Assembly: GCF_018326285.1 (NCBI RefSeq)
Contig: NZ_AP023363.1
Span: 213,628-277,627, forward strand
Direction: 5' to 3'
DNA length: 64,000 bases
Origin: Mycolicibacterium sp. TY81
GTDB lineage: Bacteria > Actinomycetota > Actinomycetes > Mycobacteriales > Mycobacteriaceae
Position numbers and translations under genes: made by a program. A model generated the notes under the pieces. It was not told where the DNA came from. It worked only from the letters and a program-made list of their open reading frames with translations, and did not search any database. Positions 43,580-49,999 of the stretch are shown in pieces; position 1 is the first letter of the stretch, and each line of letters begins with the position of its first letter.

Positions 43580-43616
43580 ACCACCACCCCACCCGGCATC
43601 GGAGTTGGGTGGTGGT
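43580..43616. terminator. Hairpin closing the clamp operon
   Basis: ACCACCACCC and its partner GGGTGGTGGT flank CCGGCATCGGAGT, nearly the same as the hairpin at 42,069. It lies 40 bp past the stop of the preceding gene. From here to 43,903 no gene is supported. Confidence 0.6.
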
Positions 43617-43797
43617 TTCTCCTGGAGTCAGATTGCTTGATCATCATCCATCCGCCTCCGTCCGAGCGCGTCGCGCCGTAGCGCGATGTTGTCGTCGATC
43701 GAGCGAATCGACAGCGGAACCTCGACGATCTCAACGTGTGTTCGATTCGGCTGTTGAGGTGTCGCCGCAGGCGATATCTGCTGCGTTGATTAACGCT

Positions 43798-43813
43798 TGC
43801 GCGCATGCGCGCA
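43798..43813. repeat. 16-bp perfect palindrome
   Basis: TGCGCGCATGCGCGCA, perfectly symmetric, in the gene-free 43,617-43,903 stretch about 90 bp before the next start. Possibly an operator. Confidence 0.4.
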
Positions 43814-43903
43814 CACGGGTACGTTCTGACTCGTCGGCAGGAGACCAAAGTGTCGCCCCACGATGTGAAAATGGATCACAGGGAACGAGCAGGGAGGCCT
43901 GAC

Positions 43904-44200
43904 GTGGGCAGTGATCGGGTAATGACTAGTGAAACCCGCACCGACTACACCGACTATGCGCTGCGCGCCGCTCGCGGCTACCTGCATTCGATGGAGCACT
44001 ACGGGCAGGTGAATGTCACCCGCGGTGACGGCCGTGTGTCGACGCCAACCTACATGCGCAACATGCTGCTGGACGCAATGCACATGCTCGGCGATCACAC
44101 CGCCTTGGCCGAGGCTAGAGCGGTGGCGATCGAGACGCGCGGCGGCGCATTCTGGCTGTGGACGGTGTACGCCGAGACGCTCATCGCCCGCCTGGGCTGA
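43904..44200 (+). CDS. Small helical hypothetical protein
   Basis: 98 aa. GTG at 43,904 follows GGGAGG at 6 nt; an ATG at 43,922 is an alternative. Sequence is helical (DYALRAARGYLHSMEHYGQV, then MRNMLLDAMHML), with many aromatic residues. No motif recognised. Confidence 0.5.
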   Translation: MGSDRVMTSETRTDYTDYALRAARGYLHSMEHYGQVNVTRGDGRVSTPTYMRNMLLDAMHMLGDHTALAEARAVAIETRGGAFWLWTVYAETLIARLG

Positions 44201-44277
44201 GCATCTACCTAGCGGTTCACGCTGTGCCGAAAGCACTTTCCGGCCTGAATGGTCAGAGAAGACAGAGAGTTTGAGTA

Positions 44278-44628
44278 ATGGGTACCTACTACGAAGTGCT
44301 GTTAGGGGTCCGGGACGGCGACGCTGATCAGTATGTGGCCAGAATCGACCCTGGCGACTTCCCGGAGGATGATGATCTTGACTACGCCAGGACAGTTGGT
44401 GCCGGCGGCGCGTTCGATGTGGAGTGTTTGCCCGTTGTCGTGGCAGCTGCTAGCCGGCACTTCGGGCGGCCTTTGAACGCTGTCTGGGTCGACGATCGCG
44501 GACACGACGACCGGTATTTCGAACCTGATCTGCCCTACGTGGTGCCGGCGCTCTATGAGGCCACCGTGCTGGACGACCGGAGGGCACTGATTCATGTGGC
44601 CGTAGGCCAGCAGCGACTCGCCGACTGA
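44278..44628 (+). CDS. Small hypothetical acidic protein
   Basis: 116 aa from ATG at 44,278. Acidic, beta-rich: YYEVLLGVRDGDADQYVARI, later VDDRGHDDRYFEPDLPYVV. No known family. It is 78 bp downstream of the previous small gene and 10 bp before the next. Confidence 0.5.
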   Translation: MGTYYEVLLGVRDGDADQYVARIDPGDFPEDDDLDYARTVGAGGAFDVECLPVVVAAASRHFGRPLNAVWVDDRGHDDRYFEPDLPYVVPALYEATVLDDRRALIHVAVGQQRLAD

Positions 44629-44638
44629 GGAGGAGCCG

Positions 44639-44719
44639 ATGGTCGGCCAGATGACTGCGGAGGAACGCGGTGCGGCGGGCTACTGGGTCGGCCGCACGCG
44701 AAACAACGGGCGCAACTAA
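44639..44719 (+). CDS. 26-codon ORF with a strong ribosome binding site
   Basis: ATG at 44,639 is preceded by GAGGAGGAG, one of the best ribosome binding sites of the window, and it follows the previous stop by 10 bp. The peptide MTAEERGAAGYWVGRTR-like sequence stops after 26 residues. It may be a truncated start of a gene lost when the neighbouring region was rearranged by the IS21 element. Confidence 0.3.
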   Translation: MVGQMTAEERGAAGYWVGRTRNNGRN

Positions 44720-44801
44720 CAGTTGTCGACTGGGCCGCTTCCTCGGCGCGGCTGGAGGGAGAAGGCTGCGCCGGACGCCGGAAGGGCGCGCAGGCGGAGT
44801 G

Positions 44802-45230
44802 TCATGCGGCTACGGTCAGGGCGTCGCAGGCCCGGCTGCCCAGCCACCGCACCACGTTGACCGGGACAGCATTGCCGATCTGGCGCTTGACCTCGGTGTC
44901 GGTCCCGGTGAATTCCTAATGGTCCGGGAACCCTTGTGCGCGAGCGCATTCACGGTTGGTGAGCATCCGGTGCCATGCGCGGCCGCGATGATCGACGACC
45001 GCTATGGCGTGATGGTTGCCGCCGGCCGAGATCGCCGCCAACGGGTAGCGGTCGGTGCGCCGGGCCCGTGCATTGCGCCGGTAGGTCACCAGGTCTGGAA
45101 CGTCGGCCTCGGTGATCGCCTCGATCTGCGGTGTGACATCGCGGCCGCCGGCATGTCGGACGCTGCTGAGAGCATCGGCCTTATGAAGACGACAGTTCAG
45201 AACTCGGTCTGGTCGGCTGATGACAGCGCT
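44802..45230 (-). pseudogene. C-terminal fragment of a C5-cytosine DNA methyltransferase
   Basis: Read on the minus strand, this ends in the diagnostic motif X sequence RQIGNAVPVNVVRWLG and stops at 44,802. Motif IX-like RMLTNRECARAQGFPDH precedes it. A TAG at 44,916-44,918 replaces the expected aromatic codon between GFPDH and EFTGTD. The N-terminal half with the PCQ and ENV motifs is missing; homology fades at about 45,230, 45 bp from the IS21 end, and the missing half is not found beyond the IS. A dead restriction-modification remnant. Confidence 0.75.
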
Positions 45231-45403
45231 GCGGCATCCCGTGAAGGTTGGGATTTGTTCGCATGCTTGATTTTGACTGCTGATTCGGGAGTCGTTTGAT
45301 CACGAATTCGGGAGTCGTTGAGGGTGTAGGAGCTGCCAGATTGCTCACGAATATGGGAGTCATGGGGGCTGGCCGTGGCGTGCCGCCAACGTCGCTGTCT
45401 TGG

Positions 45404-46087
45404 TCAATGCTGACGAGGCATTCCCAGCGCTGTCCCAAGGATCCAGGCGAACAAGAAGGCCGGCATCGCCGTGATGGAGAGGCCCTGCAGGGAAAGGGGG
45501 CCGTCCTCGACGATGAATGCGGCGAGCAGAAGCGGGTGTACTGCGGCGCCGGCGATCGCAAGGTGTGCGGTGTACCGAGGCAGCACTCGATAGCGGTATA
45601 CCGCGGCCGCGAACGAACCGAGCGCCACCACGGTGGGCAGCCCTGACATCGCCAACAGTCCAAAGGTCAAGTCGTAGAGCAGCGTTGACAGCTCGGCGGA
45701 GTATTGCCGATAGAGCAAGAGGTTGAAGGCGGTGAAGCCGCTGAGCAGCAGGATCACGCAGCCGAAGAAGCTGGCGGCAAAGCACGCTGGCAGAGTCGAT
45801 CGCGCAGGCAGCCGATCGCGAAGATGCATCCACAGCGCGGCACCGAAGACGAACCACAGCGTGACACCCACGGTGTTGAGCAGCTGGGTCACGACCAGCT
45901 GAACATGGTGGTTGGTCGCCCATGCCGCCACATCGATGCCCGGAGTCTGGGTTTGCGGGTAGGACCAGATCGGATACACCGGCAAGGTCAGCGCCGGCAG
46001 CGCAAATCCGATCACGCCGCTCCATCGGATCACGCGTGCTGCGCTCCACCGTGTATCGCCGGCGCTCGTCACGGTGTTGTCGTTCAC
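45404..46087 (-). CDS. Six-helix membrane protein, IS21 passenger
   Basis: 227 aa from GTG at 46,087, chosen because AGGAG lies 8 nt upstream. Hydrophobic helices: about 22-41, 66-87, 104-125, 140-160, 169-186, 192-218. No transporter signature seen. It is divergent from a TetR regulator with paired inverted repeats between them, a classic regulator-target pair. The most likely reading is a small-molecule-responsive membrane protein; substrate unknown. Confidence 0.65.
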   Translation of the reverse strand: MNDNTVTSAGDTRWSAARVIRWSGVIGFALPALTLPVYPIWSYPQTQTPGIDVAAWATNHHVQLVVTQLLNTVGVTLWFVFGAALWMHLRDRLPARSTLPACFAASFFGCVILLLSGFTAFNLLLYRQYSAELSTLLYDLTFGLLAMSGLPTVVALGSFAAAVYRYRVLPRYTAHLAIAGAAVHPLLLAAFIVEDGPLSLQGLSITAMPAFLFAWILGTALGMPRQH

Positions 46088-46107
46088 GGGGCGGCTCCTC
46101 ATTCGGC

Positions 46108-46182
46108 AATCTGACCAATGGACAGTTTGTGAACTGCCCGTCAGCATGCCCGATCTGAGGAAACTTATCAATGGTCAGATTG
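46108..46182. promoter_or_regulatory. TetR-type operator region
   Basis: CAATCTGACCA (46,108-46,118) is repeated inverted as TGGTCAGATTG (46,172-46,182), 53 bp apart. A small dyad CAGTT-TGTG-AACTG lies at 46,124-46,137. All sit in the 112-bp gap between the divergent membrane-protein gene and tetR. Confidence 0.6.
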
Positions 46183-46199
46183 CTCGGTAGGGTGCGCAT

Positions 46200-46832
46200 A
46201 TGGCGTCAACTGCGCAGTCGCGGCCGTATCACCACGGGCAGCTTGAACGGGCGGCGATCGATGGTGCGATCGAGGAGGTGGAGAGTGTCGGGGTTGCTGC
46301 GGTGAGCATGCGCCGCATCGCTCGTCGTGCTGGCGTGTCCCATTCAGCACTGGCCTATCAGTTCGGCGACAAGGCTGGCATCTTCACCGCGGTAGCCACC
46401 GAGGGGTTCGCCCTGCAGGCAGAGGTGATCGGTGCGGCCGCGACGGGCCCTGGCGGATTCCTGTCGGGCGGCCAGGCCTATGTGACATTCGCGCTCACCC
46501 ACCGGGGCTACTTCGAGGTGATGTTCCGCCCTTACCTGTATCGCGGTGACGATCCGAAGTTGTTGGTGGCCAAGAACGCGGCGTTCGATGTCCTCTTTGG
46601 TTCGGCCCGATCCGGTTTGTCAGCTCACCGTTCGGAACCGGTCACCGATGAAGCTGTCCGTGCACTCGCCCTGGCGGGGTGGTCGCTGTCTCACGGGTTG
46701 GCCACGCTGGCGTTGACGGCCAACATCGCCGAGCAGATCGAGACGGACCCCTCGTTTCTGGCTTCGCAGATGATGCAGGGAGTTATCGCCTTGGCGGAAT
46801 TGGCCAAACAGGTATCGACTGATCGGTCGTAA
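46200..46832 (+). CDS. TetR-family transcriptional regulator, IS21 passenger
   Basis: 210 aa from ATG at 46,200. The N-terminal HTH is typical: AAIDGAIEEVESVGVAAVSM then RRIARRAGVSHSALAYQFGDK. The C-terminal ligand domain is helical (FALTHRGYFEVMFRPYLY, WSLSHGLATLAL). Length is standard. Divergent from the membrane protein and next to inverted repeats, so it probably represses that gene and itself. Its 3' end overlaps a convergent small gene by 50 bp. Confidence 0.9.
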   Translation: MASTAQSRPYHHGQLERAAIDGAIEEVESVGVAAVSMRRIARRAGVSHSALAYQFGDKAGIFTAVATEGFALQAEVIGAAATGPGGFLSGGQAYVTFALTHRGYFEVMFRPYLYRGDDPKLLVAKNAAFDVLFGSARSGLSAHRSEPVTDEAVRALALAGWSLSHGLATLALTANIAEQIETDPSFLASQMMQGVIALAELAKQVSTDRS

Positions 46833-47064
46833 CAACCGAGGACCGCAGCGCATGCGCGGTGAAGCTGATCTGGTCGATGAGCAGCGCGGCGTCATAGCCA
46901 GGGTGGTCATGGCCGGTGGCCCGTAGGTGTGCAGCCAGTAGCGCAGCGATGGAGTCGCTGCGCAGGAATTCATCAACGATGGTGAGCACTGCTGCGATGC
47001 TGTTCAGCTCACCGTCGCTGACCGCGGCGGGGTCCTTGACCGGCCCGTCGGGATCCTCAGTCAC
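46783..47064 (-). CDS. Small protein following istB
   Basis: 93 aa from GTG at 47,064, overlapping the istB stop by 8 bp. Sequence is helical and polar (AVLTIVDEFLRSDSIAALLA, later TAHALRSSV). Not a known transposition protein; translational overlap with istB is the main support. It overlaps the 3' end of tetR on the opposite strand. Confidence 0.45.
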   Translation of the reverse strand: MTEDPDGPVKDPAAVSDGELNSIAAVLTIVDEFLRSDSIAALLAAHLRATGHDHPGYDAALLIDQISFTAHALRSSVVTTDQSIPVWPIPPRR

Positions 47065-47884
47065 CGGGCGACTGGGTCTGATCGCTGCTCTTGGCGCGGG
47101 TGTGCGCCAGGCGGAAGGAGTCGGTACCGGTTTCGATGATGTTGCCGCCGAACGTGAGTCGGTCGACGATGGCTGCGCAGAGCCGTGGGTCGGTGAACGT
47201 TTTAGTCCACCCGGAGAAACTCTCGTTGGAGGCGATCGCCACCGAGGCCTTCTCTTCGCGTTCGGTGAGCACCTGGAACAGCAGCTCGGCGCCGCGGCGG
47301 TCGAGTTCCATGTAGCCCAGCTCGTCGACGCAGAGCAGATCAACGCGGCCGTAGCGGGCGATCGTCTTGGACAACTGTTTGTCGTCGGAGGCTTCGACGA
47401 GTTCATTGACCAGTTTGGTGGCCAGCGTGTACTTGACCCGGTAGCCGGCCATCGCCGCCTCGGTGCCCAACGCGATCAGCAGATGGCTCTTGCCGGTGCC
47501 CGAGTCGCCGATCAGACATAGCGGCAACCCTTTCTTGACCCATTCGCACTTGGCCAAGGTGTGCACGGTGGCGGCATCGACGTGCGGGTTGGCGCCGAAG
47601 TCCCAGGCCCGCAACGACTTATCACGGGGAAATCCAGCGCCTTTGATTCGTCGCGCAGCGCGGCGCCGGGCGCGGTCGTCGCATTCGGCCATCAAGAGCT
47701 CGGCCAGGAATCCGCGGTAGGACATCTGCTCGGCGACGGCCTCATCGGCCAGTTCGGTGAAGTTGGTGCGGATCGTGGGCAGGCGCAGCATCCGGCAGGC
47801 CTGTTCGACCGCGGCGTCAGCAGCTTGTTCGGTCAGTCCGCGCCGGTGCGGCAGGCTCGTACTCACAGAAGTGGTGGTGCTCAT
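47057..47884 (-). CDS. istB: IS21 helper ATPase IstB
   Basis: 275 aa from ATG at 47,884 (ATGA overlap with istA). AAA+ motifs: Walker A GDSGTGKSH (about 126-134), Walker B LLCVDELGY, sensor ASNESFSGW. The N-terminal helical IstB domain (SYRGFLAELLMAE) is present. IstB assembles on DNA, selects the target and activates IstA. The C-terminus is slightly extended (SSDQTQSPGD). Intact and presumably functional. Confidence 0.95.
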   Translation of the reverse strand: MSTTTSVSTSLPHRRGLTEQAADAAVEQACRMLRLPTIRTNFTELADEAVAEQMSYRGFLAELLMAECDDRARRRAARRIKGAGFPRDKSLRAWDFGANPHVDAATVHTLAKCEWVKKGLPLCLIGDSGTGKSHLLIALGTEAAMAGYRVKYTLATKLVNELVEASDDKQLSKTIARYGRVDLLCVDELGYMELDRRGAELLFQVLTEREEKASVAIASNESFSGWTKTFTDPRLCAAIVDRLTFGGNIIETGTDSFRLAHTRAKSSDQTQSPGD

Positions 47885-49506
47885 GGTGTGGCGGTGTCCT
47901 TCCTGGGGTTGCGCAGCAGAGTGTCGTAGGCCGCGACCGAGGGCAACGGCCGGGAATCGGTGGGCAGTGACGACAGCCGCCGCGCGGTCAACGACGCCAC
48001 CGCCTCGGTGTCATCAGCGGTCGCCGGGTGTTCGTCGGAGTGTTCAGAGGTGTTGTCCTCAGCGGCCTTTCGCGCCTCCAGGACCACGGCATCAGCGGTC
48101 AGTGCCCCGGCGGCCAGAGCGCGCACCAACCCGATCACCACCAGCTCGTGGGGCAGGTGGCGGTGCGCCAGCAGCACGCCGATCAGTTCGCGAGTGCCGG
48201 CGGCGTCGCCGTGGGTCTTGCGTGCCGCGGCCCACCAGGCGTCGTGCACCGGGGTGAACCGTCCGGCGGCGCGGGCCTGCTCCAACGCCGTCGATCCCGG
48301 CAGAGCGCCGGGTTTGCGCAGCAGGATCTCCAGGTAGTGATCCAACTCCAGCCGGGTTTCGGCCTTACCTGGTAGGCGTTCATGGGTGGCGACCAGCTGG
48401 CGGTCGCAGTACACCTCCAGATGCGAGGCGTGCAGCTGCACCCGTACTTGGCGGCCGGCGAAGCGGACCGGCACCGAGTACCGGTTGGTGCGCACCGTGA
48501 TCTGGCTGTGGCGATCCACCCGCAGGTTGAACCAGCGACCGGTCTCGAATGCAGCTTCCGGCAGCGGCACCAGCAGCGGGGCTTCGACGGTGAACAGTTC
48601 GCCGACGGTGCGGACCCGGGCACCGATCCGGCGGTCGAGGTCGTCGGCGTCCCATTTGTCGATCATGGCGTTGAGTTCGGCGATCGATTCGACCTGCGGG
48701 ACCGGCACGAAGTGGTTGCGGCGAAACCAGCCGATCTGGCCTTCCACTCCGCCCTTCTCGTGAGCGCCCTCGATGCCGGGCTGACAGTAAAAAGCTTCTG
48801 CGGAGTAGTGCGAGCGAAACGCCACCCAGCGGTCGTTTTCAACCCGGTGCCGCGATAACCCCAGCACCGCCGAGACCGCCGATTTCAGGTTGTCGTACCG
48901 GATCCGGCCGAACGGCACCCCACCAAGCACCTCGAAGGCGTGCACGTGGCCCTCCAAGAAGGCTTCCTGCCCAGCAGACAGGAACGCCCGGTGCACGGCG
49001 CGGCCGGAGAATGACAGCCGCAGCGAGAACAACGTGCACGTGACCGGCTGCCCGCGCAGCTCGATCACCACATCGCCGAAGTCGACCTCCGCCTCATCGC
49101 CGGGACGGTGCGACTGCGGCACGAACACCTCAACCAGCGCCCGGCCGGACTCGGCCAGAATCTCCCCGCGGCGCACCGACACATACGCGCGCACCCGCGA
49201 GTACGACACGTCAGCCTGATGCTCCTCACGGAGGCGATCGAAGATCCGCTTGGCCGTGTGCCGCTGTTTGCGCGGCGCAGTCAGATCCGCGCGCAGCCAG
49301 CCGTCGATGACTTCGCGGTACTCATCGATCTTGCTGCCCCGCTCGGGGTAGTGCTTGCGCTCCGAGGGCCAGGCCGATCCCAGGGCTTTGTGCACCGTCG
49401 TCCACGACACCCGGTACTCACGCTGAATTGCCCGCGCTGACTTACCAGCGCGGGCATCTCGGCGGATCGCCGCATACAACTCCACCTTCGACCCCGAAGG
49501 CCGCAC
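47881..49506 (-). CDS. istA: IS21 transposase IstA
   Basis: 541 aa from GTG at 49,506. N-terminal HTH: SARAIQREYRVSWTTVHKAL. DDE integrase core: Asp in EAEVDFGDV (about 142), Asp in RIRYDNLKSAV (about 206), Glu in GGVEGQIGWFRR (about 242). The C-terminal domain binds IstB. Length and motifs are complete. It reads inward from the right terminal repeats, the usual IS21 organisation. Confidence 0.96.
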   Translation of the reverse strand: MRPSGSKVELYAAIRRDARAGKSARAIQREYRVSWTTVHKALGSAWPSERKHYPERGSKIDEYREVIDGWLRADLTAPRKQRHTAKRIFDRLREEHQADVSYSRVRAYVSVRRGEILAESGRALVEVFVPQSHRPGDEAEVDFGDVVIELRGQPVTCTLFSLRLSFSGRAVHRAFLSAGQEAFLEGHVHAFEVLGGVPFGRIRYDNLKSAVSAVLGLSRHRVENDRWVAFRSHYSAEAFYCQPGIEGAHEKGGVEGQIGWFRRNHFVPVPQVESIAELNAMIDKWDADDLDRRIGARVRTVGELFTVEAPLLVPLPEAAFETGRWFNLRVDRHSQITVRTNRYSVPVRFAGRQVRVQLHASHLEVYCDRQLVATHERLPGKAETRLELDHYLEILLRKPGALPGSTALEQARAAGRFTPVHDAWWAAARKTHGDAAGTRELIGVLLAHRHLPHELVVIGLVRALAAGALTADAVVLEARKAAEDNTSEHSDEHPATADDTEAVASLTARRLSSLPTDSRPLPSVAAYDTLLRNPRKDTATP

Positions 49507-49626
49507 CCCGACATCACATCAATGCCACATGGACAGCCGGTGACTCCCGAATTCACAGTCAACGACTTCGCCGCAACATCATCGACTCCGAAATCCGTGA
49601 TCAAACGACTCCCGAATCAGCGGTCA

Positions 49627-49856
49627 AAGTCACATGCTCCGGCTCGGCGCACGGAGACTTGCAGCTGCAGCGTTTTGACTGCCCAGCCGAAGTGGAAAGC
49701 GCGCCGAACCCTTATCCGTTCGCTACGGATACCGATGTCTGGCGCCATGTACGATCACGCGCTGCCGGTGGCTCGGCGCTGCACAGGAAGGCGCTGGCGA
49801 TCCTGAGAACCATGAATCCTGAAGAGGCGCAGCGGATTGCGCGGATCGACGTCTAA
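49627..49856 (+). pseudogene. Gene fragment cut by the IS21 right end
   Basis: A plus-strand frame entering from the IS ends at a stop at 49,856. Its tail HRKALAILRTMNPEEAQRIA looks coding and could be the C-terminus of a gene truncated at the insertion. No start of its own. It does not match the methyltransferase fragment on the other side. Confidence 0.35.
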
Positions 49857-49975
49857 CGCGAGCGCCTAGCGGTCAAGCCGTGCTCTCGTGGTGACACGCC
49901 GAAGTGTGCCTCGCGCGCTGCTGACCCGTCGTGTTGGCGGTGCTCAATAGCGTTCTGGCGGGCTTGGACGCACGT

Positions 49976-49995
49976 TAGAATCAAGACAGTCTTGA
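49976..49995 (+). promoter_or_regulatory. Promoter with overlapping operator dyad
   Basis: TAGAAT at 49,976-49,981 is a good -10 for the gene at 50,000. The perfect 15-bp dyad TCAAGACAGTCTTGA at 49,981-49,995 begins on its last base and would cover the transcription start. 49,857-49,975 holds no gene. Confidence 0.5.
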
Positions 49996-49999
49996 AACT

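Larger units (their letters stand above)
45274..49626. mobile_element. IS21-family element with passenger genes
   Basis: 4.35 kb. Ends are inverted copies around TGACTGCTGATTCGGGAGTC (left, 45,274) and TGACCGCTGATTCGGGAGTC (right, reverse strand from 49,626). Additional repeats of GAATTCGGGAGTCGTT type follow inside both ends, the multiple-terminal-repeat pattern of IS21. It carries istA, istB, a 93-aa gene, a TetR regulator and a membrane protein. Flanking bases do not form an obvious target duplication, and the two flanks belong to different broken genes, so a deletion or rearrangement accompanied it. Confidence 0.85.

Noticed and set aside
44670..45299. A 209-codon plus-strand frame
   Set aside because: The opposite strand encodes a recognisable cytosine methyltransferase C-terminus, so this frame is a shadow.
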